Shown here in pieces: positions 27,701 through 42,400 of a stretch of 64,000 nucleotides of DNA. Every line of letters starts with the position of its first letter. Positions within the stretch are counted from its first letter, which is position 1. The position numbers and the translations under genes were made by a program. The DNA is from Siphonodentalium dalli. Lineage: Eukaryota; Mollusca; Scaphopoda; Gadilida; Siphonodentaliidae. Location of the stretch: NCBI GenBank assembly GCA_032622095.1, contig CP136064.1:219618205-219682204 (forward strand), read 5' to 3'. The notes under the pieces were generated by a model, which was not told the DNA's origin, searched no databases, and saw nothing but the letters and a program-made list of their open reading frames with translations.

Positions 27701-30700
27701 GTTCTTTCAAGTGAAATAGGCCTCCCATACATGAAACGCCTTATCTATATACTATAGCGCACATACCCTACAGGTCTGGGTGAACCACCGATCAATCAAT
27801 AATAGCCCGATCGGGCTAAAATATACTAATCGGGCTAAAATAATCCCATCGGTCTTTCACAGCCAGCATGAATCTTGGATAAAGGGAGTAGGCCTACTCT
27901 AAATTGTTCTCAATTTCAAGTTACAACCATTTTTTTGTAAAAAAAATTATTCTTATTCATTTTTAAACTAATGAAAGACAATTTTGAAACTAATGAAAGA
28001 CAATGTATAATTTTTTGCTGGTATATTCATCATAAATTTGAACAAATCTTCAAGCAAACAAAATTTCAATATTCCAGAAATCTCTTACAACAGTACTAGT
28101 CCAGTGCATTTATGGTTTTACCCAGAACTAATTGCAACAGAATTTGTTTTTGCTGGAATTGGTACATATACCCTCCATAAACAACATACTGAAAATCGGC
28201 AAAAATCGGAAAAAGGGAAATTAGTGAATTTCGTGAAAACAAATTGAGAAAATTGGGTCAAATCATCAATTTATGGGTTTTCATGAATGTATATAAAAAA
28301 TTCAAATTTACAAGTCCTACAAATATCATGCCTATTTTGTCGACCACATTTTCCTGAATCCAGAACTGGAAACCATTCCCAGATTCCTTAAGTATTTTTC
28401 GAGTTGTGTGCCTTCAAAAACGCGAGTTTACCTGATTTCGGAGCCTTAATTTCTCAGAATGAGCCAAATGCCGTATTATTTGGTTAATTATTTTAAAAAC
28501 TAGAGCAAAATTAATTACTTTTACACTGTTTTAGTAATTTACTCACTAGATAAAACACAAAATATGATTAATATGTGCATCTATGAATAAGGAGAATAAA
28601 ATATTATCAAACAAAATGTGTGTTCCATTGTATGGACTTAGCCAAATTTGCCTTGATACAGAACTCGTGTGATGAAATGCCATATTTGAGGTCATGTAAC
28701 TCAATAAATTAATATCCATATGCTCTGCTTTTCTCATAACTTTTTGAGAATACTAGATTGAACAAATTGTGAAGGAATTTCCAAATACATTGGCGAAGAA
28801 AATAAAATTATGGTCCTATGAACTCTTAGTCTAGCCTCTTTTCCGAAAATGCTATTGTGGGACGTTTTTGTCAATTTTAAAAGGAGTTTAGGCATATTCA
28901 GAAAAATTAACGAAAGTTTATTGTGTCAAATTATGTGATCTGTCCTCTTAAATCATTTTTTTGTTGAAAAAATAACATTTCAATGATTATACCAATGAAT
29001 GTCACTGGATTTCACTCATCATTGTGGAAACATACTCCAAATTTGAACGGCAGAAAAATGGGGTAGGGGAAAGCATATCAACAAAATCTTCAAAATTATG
29101 CATCTTGAAGCAGAAAACTTTATATTAACAGTTTCTGCTTACATTGTTCTTTCGTACATAATTTCACATTTCCTTTGTTTATGTTTATTGACAGAGCTAT
29201 AATATTTTTTGTCATAATTTGGCAGTGAAATGTCAAATTGGCTATTTTGAGATTGTTTTATACAACATAACCATAACATTCTAAATCAACGTCCGATAAT
29301 GTATTAAGCAGTTTTATAATGCAACAGGAGTGTACACAAACTGGAAGAAAACAACATTGTGTCTGAAATGGCTGTAATTTGGTGATAAGATTGCATTTTG
29401 TGATTTTTCCTACCCCTATACCAACGTTAAAATTTGGAGTCAGTTTCCTGAAAAATGAAAGAAATCAAGTGAAATACTATGGCATAACCAATGTAAGGCT
29501 AATTTTATATCACTAAATTGTTGTGGGAGGAAAGTTCAAATAATTTTACACATTAAAAGATCCATTGTTTTTGGTTTTTATGGCCCAAAACCTTTTAGAT
29601 TGGACAAAAATGCCTCAAACTGGCATCTTTGGAAACAAGCTAAAACTAAGTATTCAAAGGGCCATAAGTTGATTTTCTTAAATAATGTCCTGTTAATACC
29701 TTTACATTTTGTTCAATCCAACATACTTAAAAGGTTATAAGAAAAGCATGGCATATGGATATTAAATTATTGAGTTACATGACCTCAAATATTGCATTTC
29801 ATCACACACGTTCAGTGTCAGAGGCAAAATTGGCCAAGTCCATACAATGGAACACACATTTTGTTTGAGAATTTAATCTTCTTCTTAATTATAGATACAC
29901 ATATTAATCATATTTTGTGTTTAATCTAGTGGGGAAATTACTATAAAACTGAAAAATCCCTTCAGTTTGCTCTAGTTTTTTTTAATAATTTATCATAAAT
30001 AAGGCATTTTGGCTCATTCTTCGAAATTGAGGCCCGGAAAATTGGCCGAAATCAGGTAAACTCGCGTTTTTGAAGGCACACAACTCGAAAAATACGTAAT
30101 GAATCTGGGACTGGTTTTCAGTACTGGGTTCAGGAAATTGAGATCGACACAATACACATACCATTTGTAGGATTTGTGAATTTGATTGTTTTTATATGCA
30201 TCCATGAAATCCATAAATTGATGATTTGACCAAATTTCCCCAAATTTATTTCACGAAATTCACCAATTTCCCGTTTCCCGATTTTTGCCGATTTTTAGTA
30301 TGTTGTTTATGGAGGGTTTATATACTTATTCCAGCAAAAAAAAATTCTGTTGCAATTAGTTCCGGGTGTGGCATTTTTTTCTCATAAATGCACTGGACTA
30401 TACGTGTCAGGAAGACCAATCGATCTATATATAGCTCAGCACGATTGGTCTATTGTGATGTCAAATATTATTGAAATATTGCTTATAATTTACATTTACA
30501 GAAGTCAATACATCGCATGCAGATAACTTCACCTTGTATTCGGCCAAATATGTTGACGTTAGATTAGAAGGCAGAATTCCCAGATTTGTTTATTATTGGT
30601 GAACCTGGATAATTTCGGAGGTGTGCCAATCGTCTTTTGCACACTGTGAATACGTACTCATCTGCTCATTCTCTCCTAAATTTGCAAAAATTCCATATAT

Positions 30701-33700
30701 ATATAAATATATATACAGAGTGTGAAAACTTTGTTAGTTGCCAAATAATTGTCGACATTTTACTTAGAAAACTTGAATGCAAAAACTATGATAGGCCCCC
30801 TATTATTTTGTTTTTTTTCTTCTCTTTTTGTTGTATCTACTTTCGTTATCGACATGCCGGCCTTTGTTTTGGCTGTTCTCCCAGTCGTGCGTGCCAGCCG
30901 ATCGTCGTTATTCGGGTGGTTCCGATTTCCTCCGAATATAATTCCATGAGACTCCGCGCGCTGATTCGCTCCGAAAATGTGTTAGTATCTGAGAAGATTT
31001 CTTACTCTGATCGCAGTTTTCAACAATTTAATACAGGGCGAGTACCGCACTAATAATATGCCACATTGGGGTTTTCTTTCTAGTTTTTTATGACCTTTCT
31101 TGTGGTATATCGGGCACAGTTCTGTCTGACATCAAATATATGCCCACCGGTAGTGAAGCTAATGACTTTAACATAAAGTTTGAACGGTTTGCGAGCTACC
31201 CGTCCCCAAACACGTTTTGGTCGAAAAATTACATATTTTTGATAACGACTTTACAACAATTTTCTAATTGATCTTAATGTGACCCGATATGAATCGTGTA
31301 CTGACAGGGGTGTCCCGAGATGCTGTTTGATTGGTTACAGATATGTTTAGGCTTCCAGTTCCCAGTTACAACAACAACATATTTTATTGATAACAGGTAA
31401 TTCTGTATGCACGGATAATGTTAGAGCGTCCCTAAGCTAATTATTGACACATCTGCACATAATTAACTGAGTGGGGTATATTGCGTCTCACATAAGAACC
31501 CCCGTGCGTAAAAATAAAATGTTGGCCGTATTCTGGCGTGATATATCCATATCCGTAATCGTATTCGTGATTTTGCGAAAGGACTCTAGTACATACATTT
31601 TAATACGTCGTTACAGATACATAAATGGCGCACCACCCGAATCAGGGTCGGTGGGGAAAATTGCCCCAGAGTTAATGAACACTTTTATTGTTGGCGGTTT
31701 CTACCAAACTTATGTGTAGTCATCTCCATGGTGTAGCTAAGAGTATAATGCTGTGGTTTAAGGATACATATGTTGCAATGTGGCGTCCTCCCCGAGGCCC
31801 GTTCCAAACGACGGATTTTTGTCGACTCGAATCTAATACCAGACCCACAATTGTATTAAATGCGTCAAAAATGCGACGTTTGAAACAATTAGATCCGTAT
31901 CAGACGCATCACAGACGAATCTCCGTCCAATTCAGACGAATCTTCGTCGGTGATGCGTCTGAAATCCGTCTTGGTTTCAAACGACGGATTTTTGACGACT
32001 CGAATCTAATACATGTGACGAGAAGAGCCGAAAGTTGCCGAAGAACGAATGCAAATGATATGATAATGATATGATAATGGTATAATAATGAGGGGGCTCC
32101 CCTTATCTGAGGAATACCCACATGACGCCATTTGTCGCACGCTCTCTTTGTCATAAAGACAGATATATCTATAAGCATTGCTTAGGTAACATTGTGCAAA
32201 TTGTAATTATTTTGGTAGTTTGATTCCTCAACGAACATGGCATGTCACTGACTCACATCTTATAATAGATATAGTATCAATGTTTTAGAATAATCCATAT
32301 ATACCGGTATAAGGGGTAGGGGTTGTAGCAACTGATTTATAATAATTCATATAGACCGATATTCCTTATTGTAAGGAATAGGGGTGGTAGTCTTTGATGT
32401 ATAATAATTAATATTTACCGGTATTTCTTATTATAAGGGGCAGAGGTGGTACTACTGATTTATAATAATTCATATATACCGATATTACTTATTATGAGGG
32501 GTAAAGGGTAACCTCTTATTATGCCCCCGACTTGAAGTCGGCGGGTATATAGTCGACGTCTCCGTCCGTACGTCCGTCCATACGTCCGTCCGTCCGTCCG
32601 TACAAACATTTTGCATTATTGTTCAGCAACCGTTTGGCACATTTAGCTGTTATTTGGTATGGTGATAGAGCAGCATGTGGGAACAGATACATGCATAGCG
32701 CGGGTTTCGTCCACCCATTTTCACCAGAGTTATGGCACTTCTTTTACTTAGAAAATTCAATTTTTCTCTTGTTTTTTGGGTTTCCAGATGATAGCGCGAG
32801 CTTTGGTGGTACGATTGCAAATCCCGTATTTTTGTGGATCAGTTATATGATAATACATGTCAAGTGCGAATTTGGGTATGATCTGATGATTTTTGCCAGA
32901 GTTATGGCCCTTTTATTCAACTTAGAAAATTTGAATTTGGGTTTCCGGATCGCTTGTTTTTGGGTTTCCGGAATTTCTAGTACGAACTTCTTTTGGAATG
33001 GTCATATATACCTCCTGGGATATCCGCAGTTTCGTCCATTCTTAATCCGAATTGCTATGGTTGGGGGCAAATGCCACGCGACAGCGTACCTCTTGTTTAT
33101 ATTTATAATAATTCGTATATTCAGGTATTACTTGTTATAAGGGGCAGAGTGGTAGCCCATGGTTTATAATAATTTATATATACCGGTATTCCTTATTATA
33201 AGGGGTAGGGGTGGTAGCCTCAGATTTATAATAATTCATATAAACCGGTATTACTTATTATGAGGGGTAGGGTGGTAGCCTATGCTTTATAATAATTCAT
33301 AGATACCGGTATTCCTTATTATAAAGGATATATAGGTGGTAGCCTATGATTTTTAATATATAATTAATATATTCCGGTATTCCTCATTATAAGGGGTAGG
33401 GGTGGCACCACTGATCTTATTTATAATAATTCATATATACCGACATTACTTATTATGAGGGGTATAGGGGTTGTAACCTCTTATTTATAATAATTCATAT
33501 ATTCCGGTATGCCTTATTATAAGGGTAGGGGTGGTAGTCTCTGATTTATAAACATTCTTGTATACCTGTATTTACATGCATGGTATACACATATATGGCA
33601 ATTGGTTGCACGATCTAACATTTATTTGTAGCGCCAATTATATTATATTATATAACTATATGTACTATATACATCCTCATATACATATGCACATATATTC

Positions 33701-36700
33701 GCGCTGCAATCGCGCATATATTTATACATAATTTATATTGTATTTTAGTATATATATATGTATAACATACCGGTATATATAGGCCTCTATATCTACGCGT
33801 GACCATTTTGTGAAGGTAACATGGAGTGCACCTTTACATAAATCGACGGATGTATTAGATTCGACGCGACAAAGATGCGTCCATCTGAAACAAAATTGAC
33901 CGCAGACGCATCACCGACGGATTTAATACAATTAGATTCGAGTCGACAAATATCCGTCGTTTGGAACGGGCCTGAGGATGATGATTGGGGCACAACAAAT
34001 ACCGAGCTATTATCTCCATTGTATAGGAAATATGTGCTATGATTCAAGGAAAGTGTAACCACCAGAGTGAGGATTAGAATTGGAGCACTTCGACACAAGA
34101 GTCTGAATCACAGTTTTTATTAACGAAATCGTTTGGGAATAGAAACGAGTGACTCTCCCATTTTCACAAGTATCACGTGCGTCAATTTGAATATCGCTTC
34201 AAGAAATCAAGCAACAATTATTTTGCTTTAGTATTATGAACTTCCTTGTTCAGACTTCTTAATAGCGGACGTTTTGGCTCGAGTGTATGTAAGCCATCGA
34301 CCTCCTGGCTGTGTTAATACTTGAACATATTTACGAGAAATCATTTCTATTCACGATGCGTACGTACTACTGAGCAAAGTGGCGTTATTTTTTTAAAGTG
34401 GTGTTCAGATATCTTATGGAGGCTGTTCAGTAGACACATTGTTGTACTTGACCAATATTTATACAATTATTGTCTCTACTTGTTCCGTATGTGTATACTT
34501 GTGGCGAATTTGTATTTGGATCTGTTTATCAGACAACCAAGCGGCCGTTAAACATGATTGTTGTGATATTGTTGAGAGGCAGTGCATATGCTCTCAACAT
34601 ATTTAATGTAACCCGATGTGCATACTATTCTTCATTTATATAGTGGGTCAAAATAGATATGTTAAATTTTGATAAACTTGGAAACTATATTTCAATAACA
34701 GCCCACTGCCAATGCGGGTTTTATATTATATTGAGGATTATCATCGTTGGCCATGTGTTCTGTGATTGGAACCATTATTTAAACAGTTGCTACAATGATG
34801 CTAATTAATTATAAGACATTTATATTTCATGCTATAAAGTTTGCAGTTATAACATGCATATTTCCATGGTAACTCCGATGAACAGTGCCTTGTCACTGGG
34901 GATCAGTGTCCACTGAGCCACTGACCATGTGCATGAGAAGAAAACTTTACTTTCAGAAAAGTTTTCCTTGTGCCAAACAAAAGGAGAACAATGTAATTGT
35001 ACTTGCTCTCACCGATATTTAGCTGACTAAACAATAAAATAATTGAAAGAGAGACCAATTGGGTTTTACCATAACCACAAATTATGTAGCGATTTCGTAT
35101 TCAGTAAGTTAATCCATTTTATATCTCAGCTTACACATATATATGCCTACATGGGGAAGCCGAAAACGTGCACGGTTAACTGATCATGATGGAAGGCTTA
35201 CTTGATAGTCGTTTAGGTTTAATGTATACAGTATAGTGTTTTCACGATGGAGTTGTGTTTAATTTGTTTTGTATTTATAACAGGAAGAGACAAAAGTGTG
35301 TAATAGTAAAGTTCGACATAAAATTTTCGCTGTCGCGGAAAACAAATTAAGTTTGAGGTCCTGAACATGGATTTTGGTCAGTCGAAGCATGGATATTTTG
35401 TTTTGCCTTTTTATACCGGTACCGGTATGTACTGGTGCATGCAGTACATTTACATGTATGTTGTGCATGGCGGTTCTCAAATATATCTTCAACATCGATA
35501 AAGAACTGTCTGTACATGTAGCTGCGTAAATTTAAAACTGAATGAAAATAATAATTTTCATATAAATATATGAGAGAGAGACCGTGCAATCATGATTAAC
35601 TTGAAGATGGTGTGTATAAACATACTAGTAGTGGTGAATGTGAGGCCATTTGGTATTCCATAATCAGAGATTGGAAGAATGGTTACCAGGTTACCACTAC
35701 CAGTAGCAACATAACAAACTTTTTTGTATTTGAGATTTTGTTGAAATATTTTGGATATTGTAGTAATTTAGAACATAAACATAACCATTTGATTGAGTTT
35801 CATTACTTAGAATTGGTCTAAGTTAGAAAAATTGACTTTGAAAAAAATTCAGTTTTAAGACATGAGAAATTCATATTTCGAGAAATGCTCCAAAGTCGAA
35901 CCCATTACATAGAACACACCAGGATTCACTCAGTTAGGTAATATTGTGTCCTTATCTTACTTAAGGTTATATTCTGTTGAAATATGATGGAATTGATTGA
36001 ATTAAGTGTCAGCAATGAATGTGCCATGAGCGGCGAGTGGCGGACAACATGGAAAAAAGGAAGAAAATTGCAACATTTTGCCAGAATGTATATATATCTG
36101 GAAAGCAGCCTATAGAATGACACAGCATGCTGCAGCTAAGTTATGTGAATGACAATCCGGCTCACTTTATCGAATGTCCTTGATTTGATCTTGATAATAT
36201 TGCCTTTCACTTCTTTAGAACTCCAAGAATGTGAAGTTCAAAATGTATAACTTGCCTCTCCCTTATAATTACGGTAACTAAACACTGTGTCCCCCTGAGC
36301 ACCATATATTGGAAAGAAATGGGCATTGGGCTTGTTATTATGTTATCCTGATAGCATTCAGTCATACACTGCATGACAGTCCAGTGAGTGCAACCAACTG
36401 ATTTTCAATAATATGTACTGTCACCACATGCCTTCTAAACAGTGATTGAGATCTTAATAAATATAAATTTAATGCATCTATTCTCCATCACTTTGTACAA
36501 GAAGTCCATTTATAGTAAGGTAAGTGGGCGGTATCTGGAGAAGTCGGCCCCACGAAGTCGGGCCCATACGAAGACGTCCCTACGCGAAGTCGGCCCCATT
36601 AATTGGAAGGGATTAAATTGGCTTAATTTTATTGAGGTAGTGTTTATGTTGGCTAATTGTGATGTCCTCAATTTTTGCAAAAATATATAATATGATATCA

Positions 36701-39403
36701 CTCAATTATGGAATGTGTTCCGTTTAGCATGAGTACAGTATCAAATAAATGCACGATGAAGACTTTTAATTTAAAGGTAGGCTCAGTTTACTATAGACCC
36801 TGCCTGACCAAGACTCAGAGCCCCATAAATGTTTGTGTTATAGCGACTGATGGTTCACTAAAGACCCACCCCTGTGCTCTACAACAACTGTTTAGAATGC
36901 CTGTGACTGTCACTACAATACTTTACACATCACAGCTTTCAATGAGATTATTACATATATTATACATCCGAGCCTTGAAATAGTGTCTGTCATTTGCAGA
37001 ATGAGGTCCCCAGAGGGCAAATTTAGTGATGCTAACCAGCATAGCGTGTTAGCATGACCAAATTCACCCTCTGGGGATCTCATTCTGCAAATGACAGGCA
37101 CACGATTTCAAGGCTTGAATGCACACAGTATACTATATATAAACCACTTTTATTTATGTTATACATACAGTTTATATTCACATAATGTTATACTATTTTG
37201 TGTAAAATTACACTTTCTACGTGTTTATTGCTGCTAACAAAATAAAATATAATCTAACACCTGTAGCGATCAGCTGTTTTGACCAGGTACTTAGGTGTGA
37301 AACAGACAATGGGAACAAGGCCATGGGACTCAGAATATACGTATTCAATGTATAGCTTCACCTACCACAAAATAAACAAGTGAAATATATTCTTATTATA
37401 GCTTTTGCTTCGTAAAAAGCGTTCCGTTCGCGAAAACGTGCTTCAATGCTTCAGATCTCGATCTAAAGCGGAAGTGAGAACTATTCAAAAAATAGGAAAA
37501 TATGCAAATATTGGTCCAAAAACAATTAATTCCCCCCAATAAATTGTTTGAAAATCAAACTACAAGAACATTTCAAACTATTGTTTGTGTAAATTTCCAA
37601 CTAATGTTTTGGCAGGGATGAAATTTCCAACTGTTGAAAATTTTGACCACGTCTCTGCAAGTGACTGCTGTAAAAGGCTTCGAGGGCAGGATGATATTTG
37701 CAAGTATTTTGTTATCACATTATACTGTTGCCATGCGGATGTCACATTTTGTCATTACGTCTGGCTTATGTTTTATGTATGTATGAACTTAAATATCGAC
37801 CAGAAATAATACGGAGAAAGAATAAGGCCTTAGTGGTCACTGCCCGAAGTACATGTACTATTTTTGAAAGTATAATATAGGGTCAATCATATCATTTAGC
37901 ACGCTAAAGATGCCTCTTCCGAGAAAAAGTGGCTTCCATGAAATCGAGTATGTAAGCAAAAACACTTGTGTCACCTTGCTCGAGAAAACCAGTGTTTAAA
38001 ATATTTCGTCATTTTTGTGATGGCGAGATATTTGCAAATCCAAATAAAAGAATGGAGATAACAGAAAATGAAAGGTGCGCGACTTAGATATTTGTTGGCA
38101 GTTTTATTTTGTTTCTATTTCTAAACTTCATCGAACATACTCAAAACCTTTATTTATCAGATGACTTGCACTGAATACCTGTATACTTCAAGGTATATTT
38201 TGTCTATTGTGTTAACCGGGCGGATTTCTTGGAAAATGTCAGTGATAAAGACTGAGTTCTGTGAACTACTGGTTAACGTTCTATGTGTTTGACGAATGCC
38301 ATAACATTTTAACGGTTCCAGTTCTTACATGCGTACTGAATCGTATCGACACATGTGTCCCGGTAGCCTCATTTTCCCGGAAGTTGGATATACAGGGTGT
38401 TGAATACCTGTTCTTCTGAAATGGTATAAACTGTTGCTCGAAGTAGCTTTAAAAACCAGCCAATTCAATAGTTACACAGCTGGGCTACCATGAATGTCCG
38501 ACCTGGTGATGCTAACAGTGTTCTCTAATCACCAATATGGGCATTTTCCACTACTTCCTACATATTAATGTTTCCTAATTAATCCTTGCTAAAATTGTTG
38601 ATTGGAAAAAAATTGCATCACAACTTTTGTCCGACCTCGAACCACACACCCACCCTTCCCTGTGTCTGGATTTTTTTCTGCATACCCCCCCCCAATGATA
38701 ACATAGTTATACTCCCTGCCATCGTCAAAAGATTGCCGTAAATTAAAAAATCTGAGACCGATTTCAAAAAATCGCGGTTAATAAATATGTGACAAAATTA
38801 GACACAGGAATAGTGTGCGAATTGACATCAATGTTCGATATAATATAATTAATAATGATGTCTTGTCGTTGGCTATGCCAGAATAGCTATCCCCAATGAG
38901 GATTAGCCCACTTATCTGCGGCTGATGGACCACTCCTACTCTTGGACCACTACTTTAGCATAGTCAACACCAAGCCATGCATTATCTATATAATATAGTT
39001 AGTATGGCAGCAGGATTCTACGTAAATAGCATTGAAGCATTCGGCCAATCAGAAAGTCGCGTGAGATATAATATATTTAATATAAGATGATAATTCTCTT
39101 CCTCGAACTTGCTGAAAAGATTCAGGGTATAATTATGAGTCACAGAGAGCACAAGAAAATAAGTTTTGTACATATTTTATTTTAGAACAACTCAGTGTTC
39201 AGCTGTGATATGTGTATGATTTCTTTTTTCAAAAAAAATATATCTTCTAAAATATTTTAAAATATCAGATGTTTCTCGTGGCGTGTTTGGGAATAATATT
39301 GCGAACATAACTTCCGAACACACTGCAGAGAAACTTTGTTGTTGTTGGAATTACATATAATGCCAGGCAGAGATAACACATCTTCTATATCTATATTTGC
39401 GAA

Positions 39404-39434
<31 letters not shown>

Positions 39435-42400
39435 GTTCTATATAAATTCACAGGGGACCATCTAGATGGCACCTAAGGGGTCTACTATGGGTAACTTTTT
39501 ACGAGAAAGGGTGAGGGTTAGGATTGTCTAAAGTGACGCCGTTGTTGTCAGGGGCAGAAAAGGGGAGGGGCAAAACTTTTTTTGTCGCCGATTGTCACGA
39601 AACTTATATATAATCATCCCCATGATATAAGGAATCTGATGGTGTCGTTTAAATATGCCAAGAGTGGCGCCGTTCGAGTCAGGGGTGCACGGAAGGGGAG
39701 AGGGGCACCAAAATTAATAAACTAAGTTTAGCGCCGAGGGACCATCTAGATGGCACCAAACGGTCTGCTAGGGGTAACTTTTTACGAGAAAGATAATGGT
39801 GCGGATTAGAATTTTCTAAAGTGACGCCGTTGTCAGGATCAGAAAAGGGGAGGGGTAGAAAAAATTCAAGGTATATTTTGTCTATTGTGTTAACCGGGCG
39901 GATTTCTTGGAAAATGTCAGTGATAAAGACTGAGTTCTGTGAACTACTGGTTAACGTTCTATGTGTTTGACGAATGCCATAACATTTTAACGGTTCCAGT
40001 TCTTACATGCGTACTGAATCCTATCGACACATGTTTCCCGGTAGCCTCATTTTCCCGGAAGTTGGATATACAGGGTGTTGAATACCTGTTCTTCTGAAAT
40101 GGTATAAACTGTTGCTCGAAGTAGCTTTAAAAACCAGCCAATTCAATAGTTACACAGCTGGGCTACCATGAATGTCCGACCTGGTGATGCATACAGTGGT
40201 CTCTAATCACCAATATGGGCATATCATACTCAGAAATGATGCAACAGGTAAGCACAGAACACAACTAAGTGATATACTTCCTACATATTAATGTTTCCTA
40301 ATTGATCCTTGCTAAAATTGTTGATTGTAAAAAAATTGCATCACAACTTTTGTCCGACCTCGAACCACACATCCACCCTTCCCTGTGTCTGGATGTTTTT
40401 CTGCATACCCCCCCCCCCAATGATAACATAGTTATACTCCCTGCCATCGTCAAAAGATTGCCGTAAATTTAAAAATCTGAGACCGATTTCCAAAAATCGC
40501 GGTTAATAAATATGTGACAAAATTAGACACAGGAATAGTGTGCGAATTGACATCAATGTTCGATATAATATAATTAATAATGATGTCTTGTCGTTGGCTA
40601 TGCCAGAATAGCGATCCCCGATGAGGATTAGCCCACTTGCCTGCGGCTGATGGACCACTCCTACTCTTGGACCACTACTTTAGCATAGTCAACACCAAGC
40701 CATGCATTATCTATATAATATAGTTAGTATGGCAGCAGGATTCTACGTAAATAGCATTGAAGCATTCGGCCAATCAGAAAGTCGCGTGAGATATAATATA
40801 TTTAATATAAGATGATAAATCTCTTCCTCGAACTTGCTGAAAAGATTCAGGGTATAATACAATAATTATGAGTCACAGAGAGCACAAGAAAATAAGTTTT
40901 GTACATATTTTATTTTAGAACAGCTCAGTGTTCAGCTGTGATATGTGTATGATTTCTTTTTTCAAAAAAATATATCTTCTAAAATATTTTAAAATATCAG
41001 ATGTTTCTCGTGGCGTGTTTGGGAATAATATTGCGAACATAACTTCCGAACACACTGCAGAGAAACTTTGTTGTTGTTGGAATTACATATAATGCCAGGC
41101 AGAGATAACACATCTTCTATATCTATATTTGCGAATGTCTGTCTGTCTGTCTGTGTTCTATAGAAATTCACAGGGGACCATCTAGATGGCACATAAGGGG
41201 TCTACTATGGGTAACTTTTTACGAGAAAGGGTGAGGGTTAGGATTGTCTAAAGTGACGCCGTTGTTGTCAGGGGCAGAAAAGGGGAGGGGCAAAACTTTT
41301 TTGTCGCCGATTGTCACGAAACTTATATATAATCATCCCCATGATATAAGGAATCTGACGGTGTCGTTTAAATATGCCAAGAGTGGCGCCGTTCGAGTCA
41401 GGGGTGCACGGAAGGGGAGAGGGGCACCAAAATTAATAAACTAAGTTTAGCGCCGAGGGACCATCTAGATGGCACCAAACGGTCTGCTAGGGGTAACTTT
41501 TTACGAGAAAGATAATGGTGCGGATTAGAATTTTCTAAAGTGACGCGTTGTCAGGATCAGAAAAGGGGAGGGGTAGAAAAAATTAATACGCAATAATTTT
41601 AGCGCCAATTTCCACCAAAGTGATACGCATTCTTATCCATACTACGAGGAGTCTGATCGTGTGATTTAAAGACGCCATGTAGGTGCTGTTTCGGTGAGAG
41701 ATGGGGGTTAGTAAGCACTAAATTTGATCAAAATTGGTTTACCAAACTTATCAATAATCATTTCCATGATATCAGGAGTCTAATTGTGTGTTTAAGGATG
41801 TCACAAGCTGTCACAAGTGCATGGGGCCATTCGAGTCAGGATGCATAGAGGGTGAGAGGAACACAAAACATATGAACAATATGTTTAGCGCTGATTCCCA
41901 CCAGATTGATACATATGGGGGCCCTAAATTGTATACGAATTTGTATACTCGCCAATTTTATACACAGACTTATACAAAATCATCCACGCGATATGAGGAG
42001 TCAAATGGGGTGGCTTAAAGCTGTCAAAAGTGACGTCATTTGAGTCAAATCATGTGATTTAAAGACCAGTGTTCGCCCTGGTCCGAAATTCTTTGTAGCC
42101 ATTATTTTAGCCACTAACTTGTGCAATTTTGTTAGCCACTTTTGAAAAAGTTTAGCCACATTCTGGGGGATAAATTAACACATCGCGGCATCGTTTTACA
42201 TAATCCACCAAACGCTTTATGATAACTTGCTTATCACTATATAATGGGTCAAACTAGAGTAGATCTCCAAGTCCTCATTATCAGCGAATCTACTATTCAA
42301 ATTATCTCCAAAACAGACGCAAACTTCCTGCAGGCTCACACTGCATCTTGTCTTAGTTTAGGACCATCTTTAATGTATGTCCGTGAGTGTTATTATCCCA

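Noticed and set aside
27314-27925. CRISPR-like array
   Set aside because: The repeats are long, contiguous tandem units without unique spacers, in an animal genome.
32619-33140. Plus-strand frame of 173 codons, aromatic-rich
   Set aside because: Spans two internal repeats of a (TCCG)n mobile element and resembles no membrane protein family.
39257-39472. Minus-strand frame repeated at 40989-41192
   Set aside because: Repeated only because the segment is duplicated; includes codons from the TGTC microsatellite; no domain.
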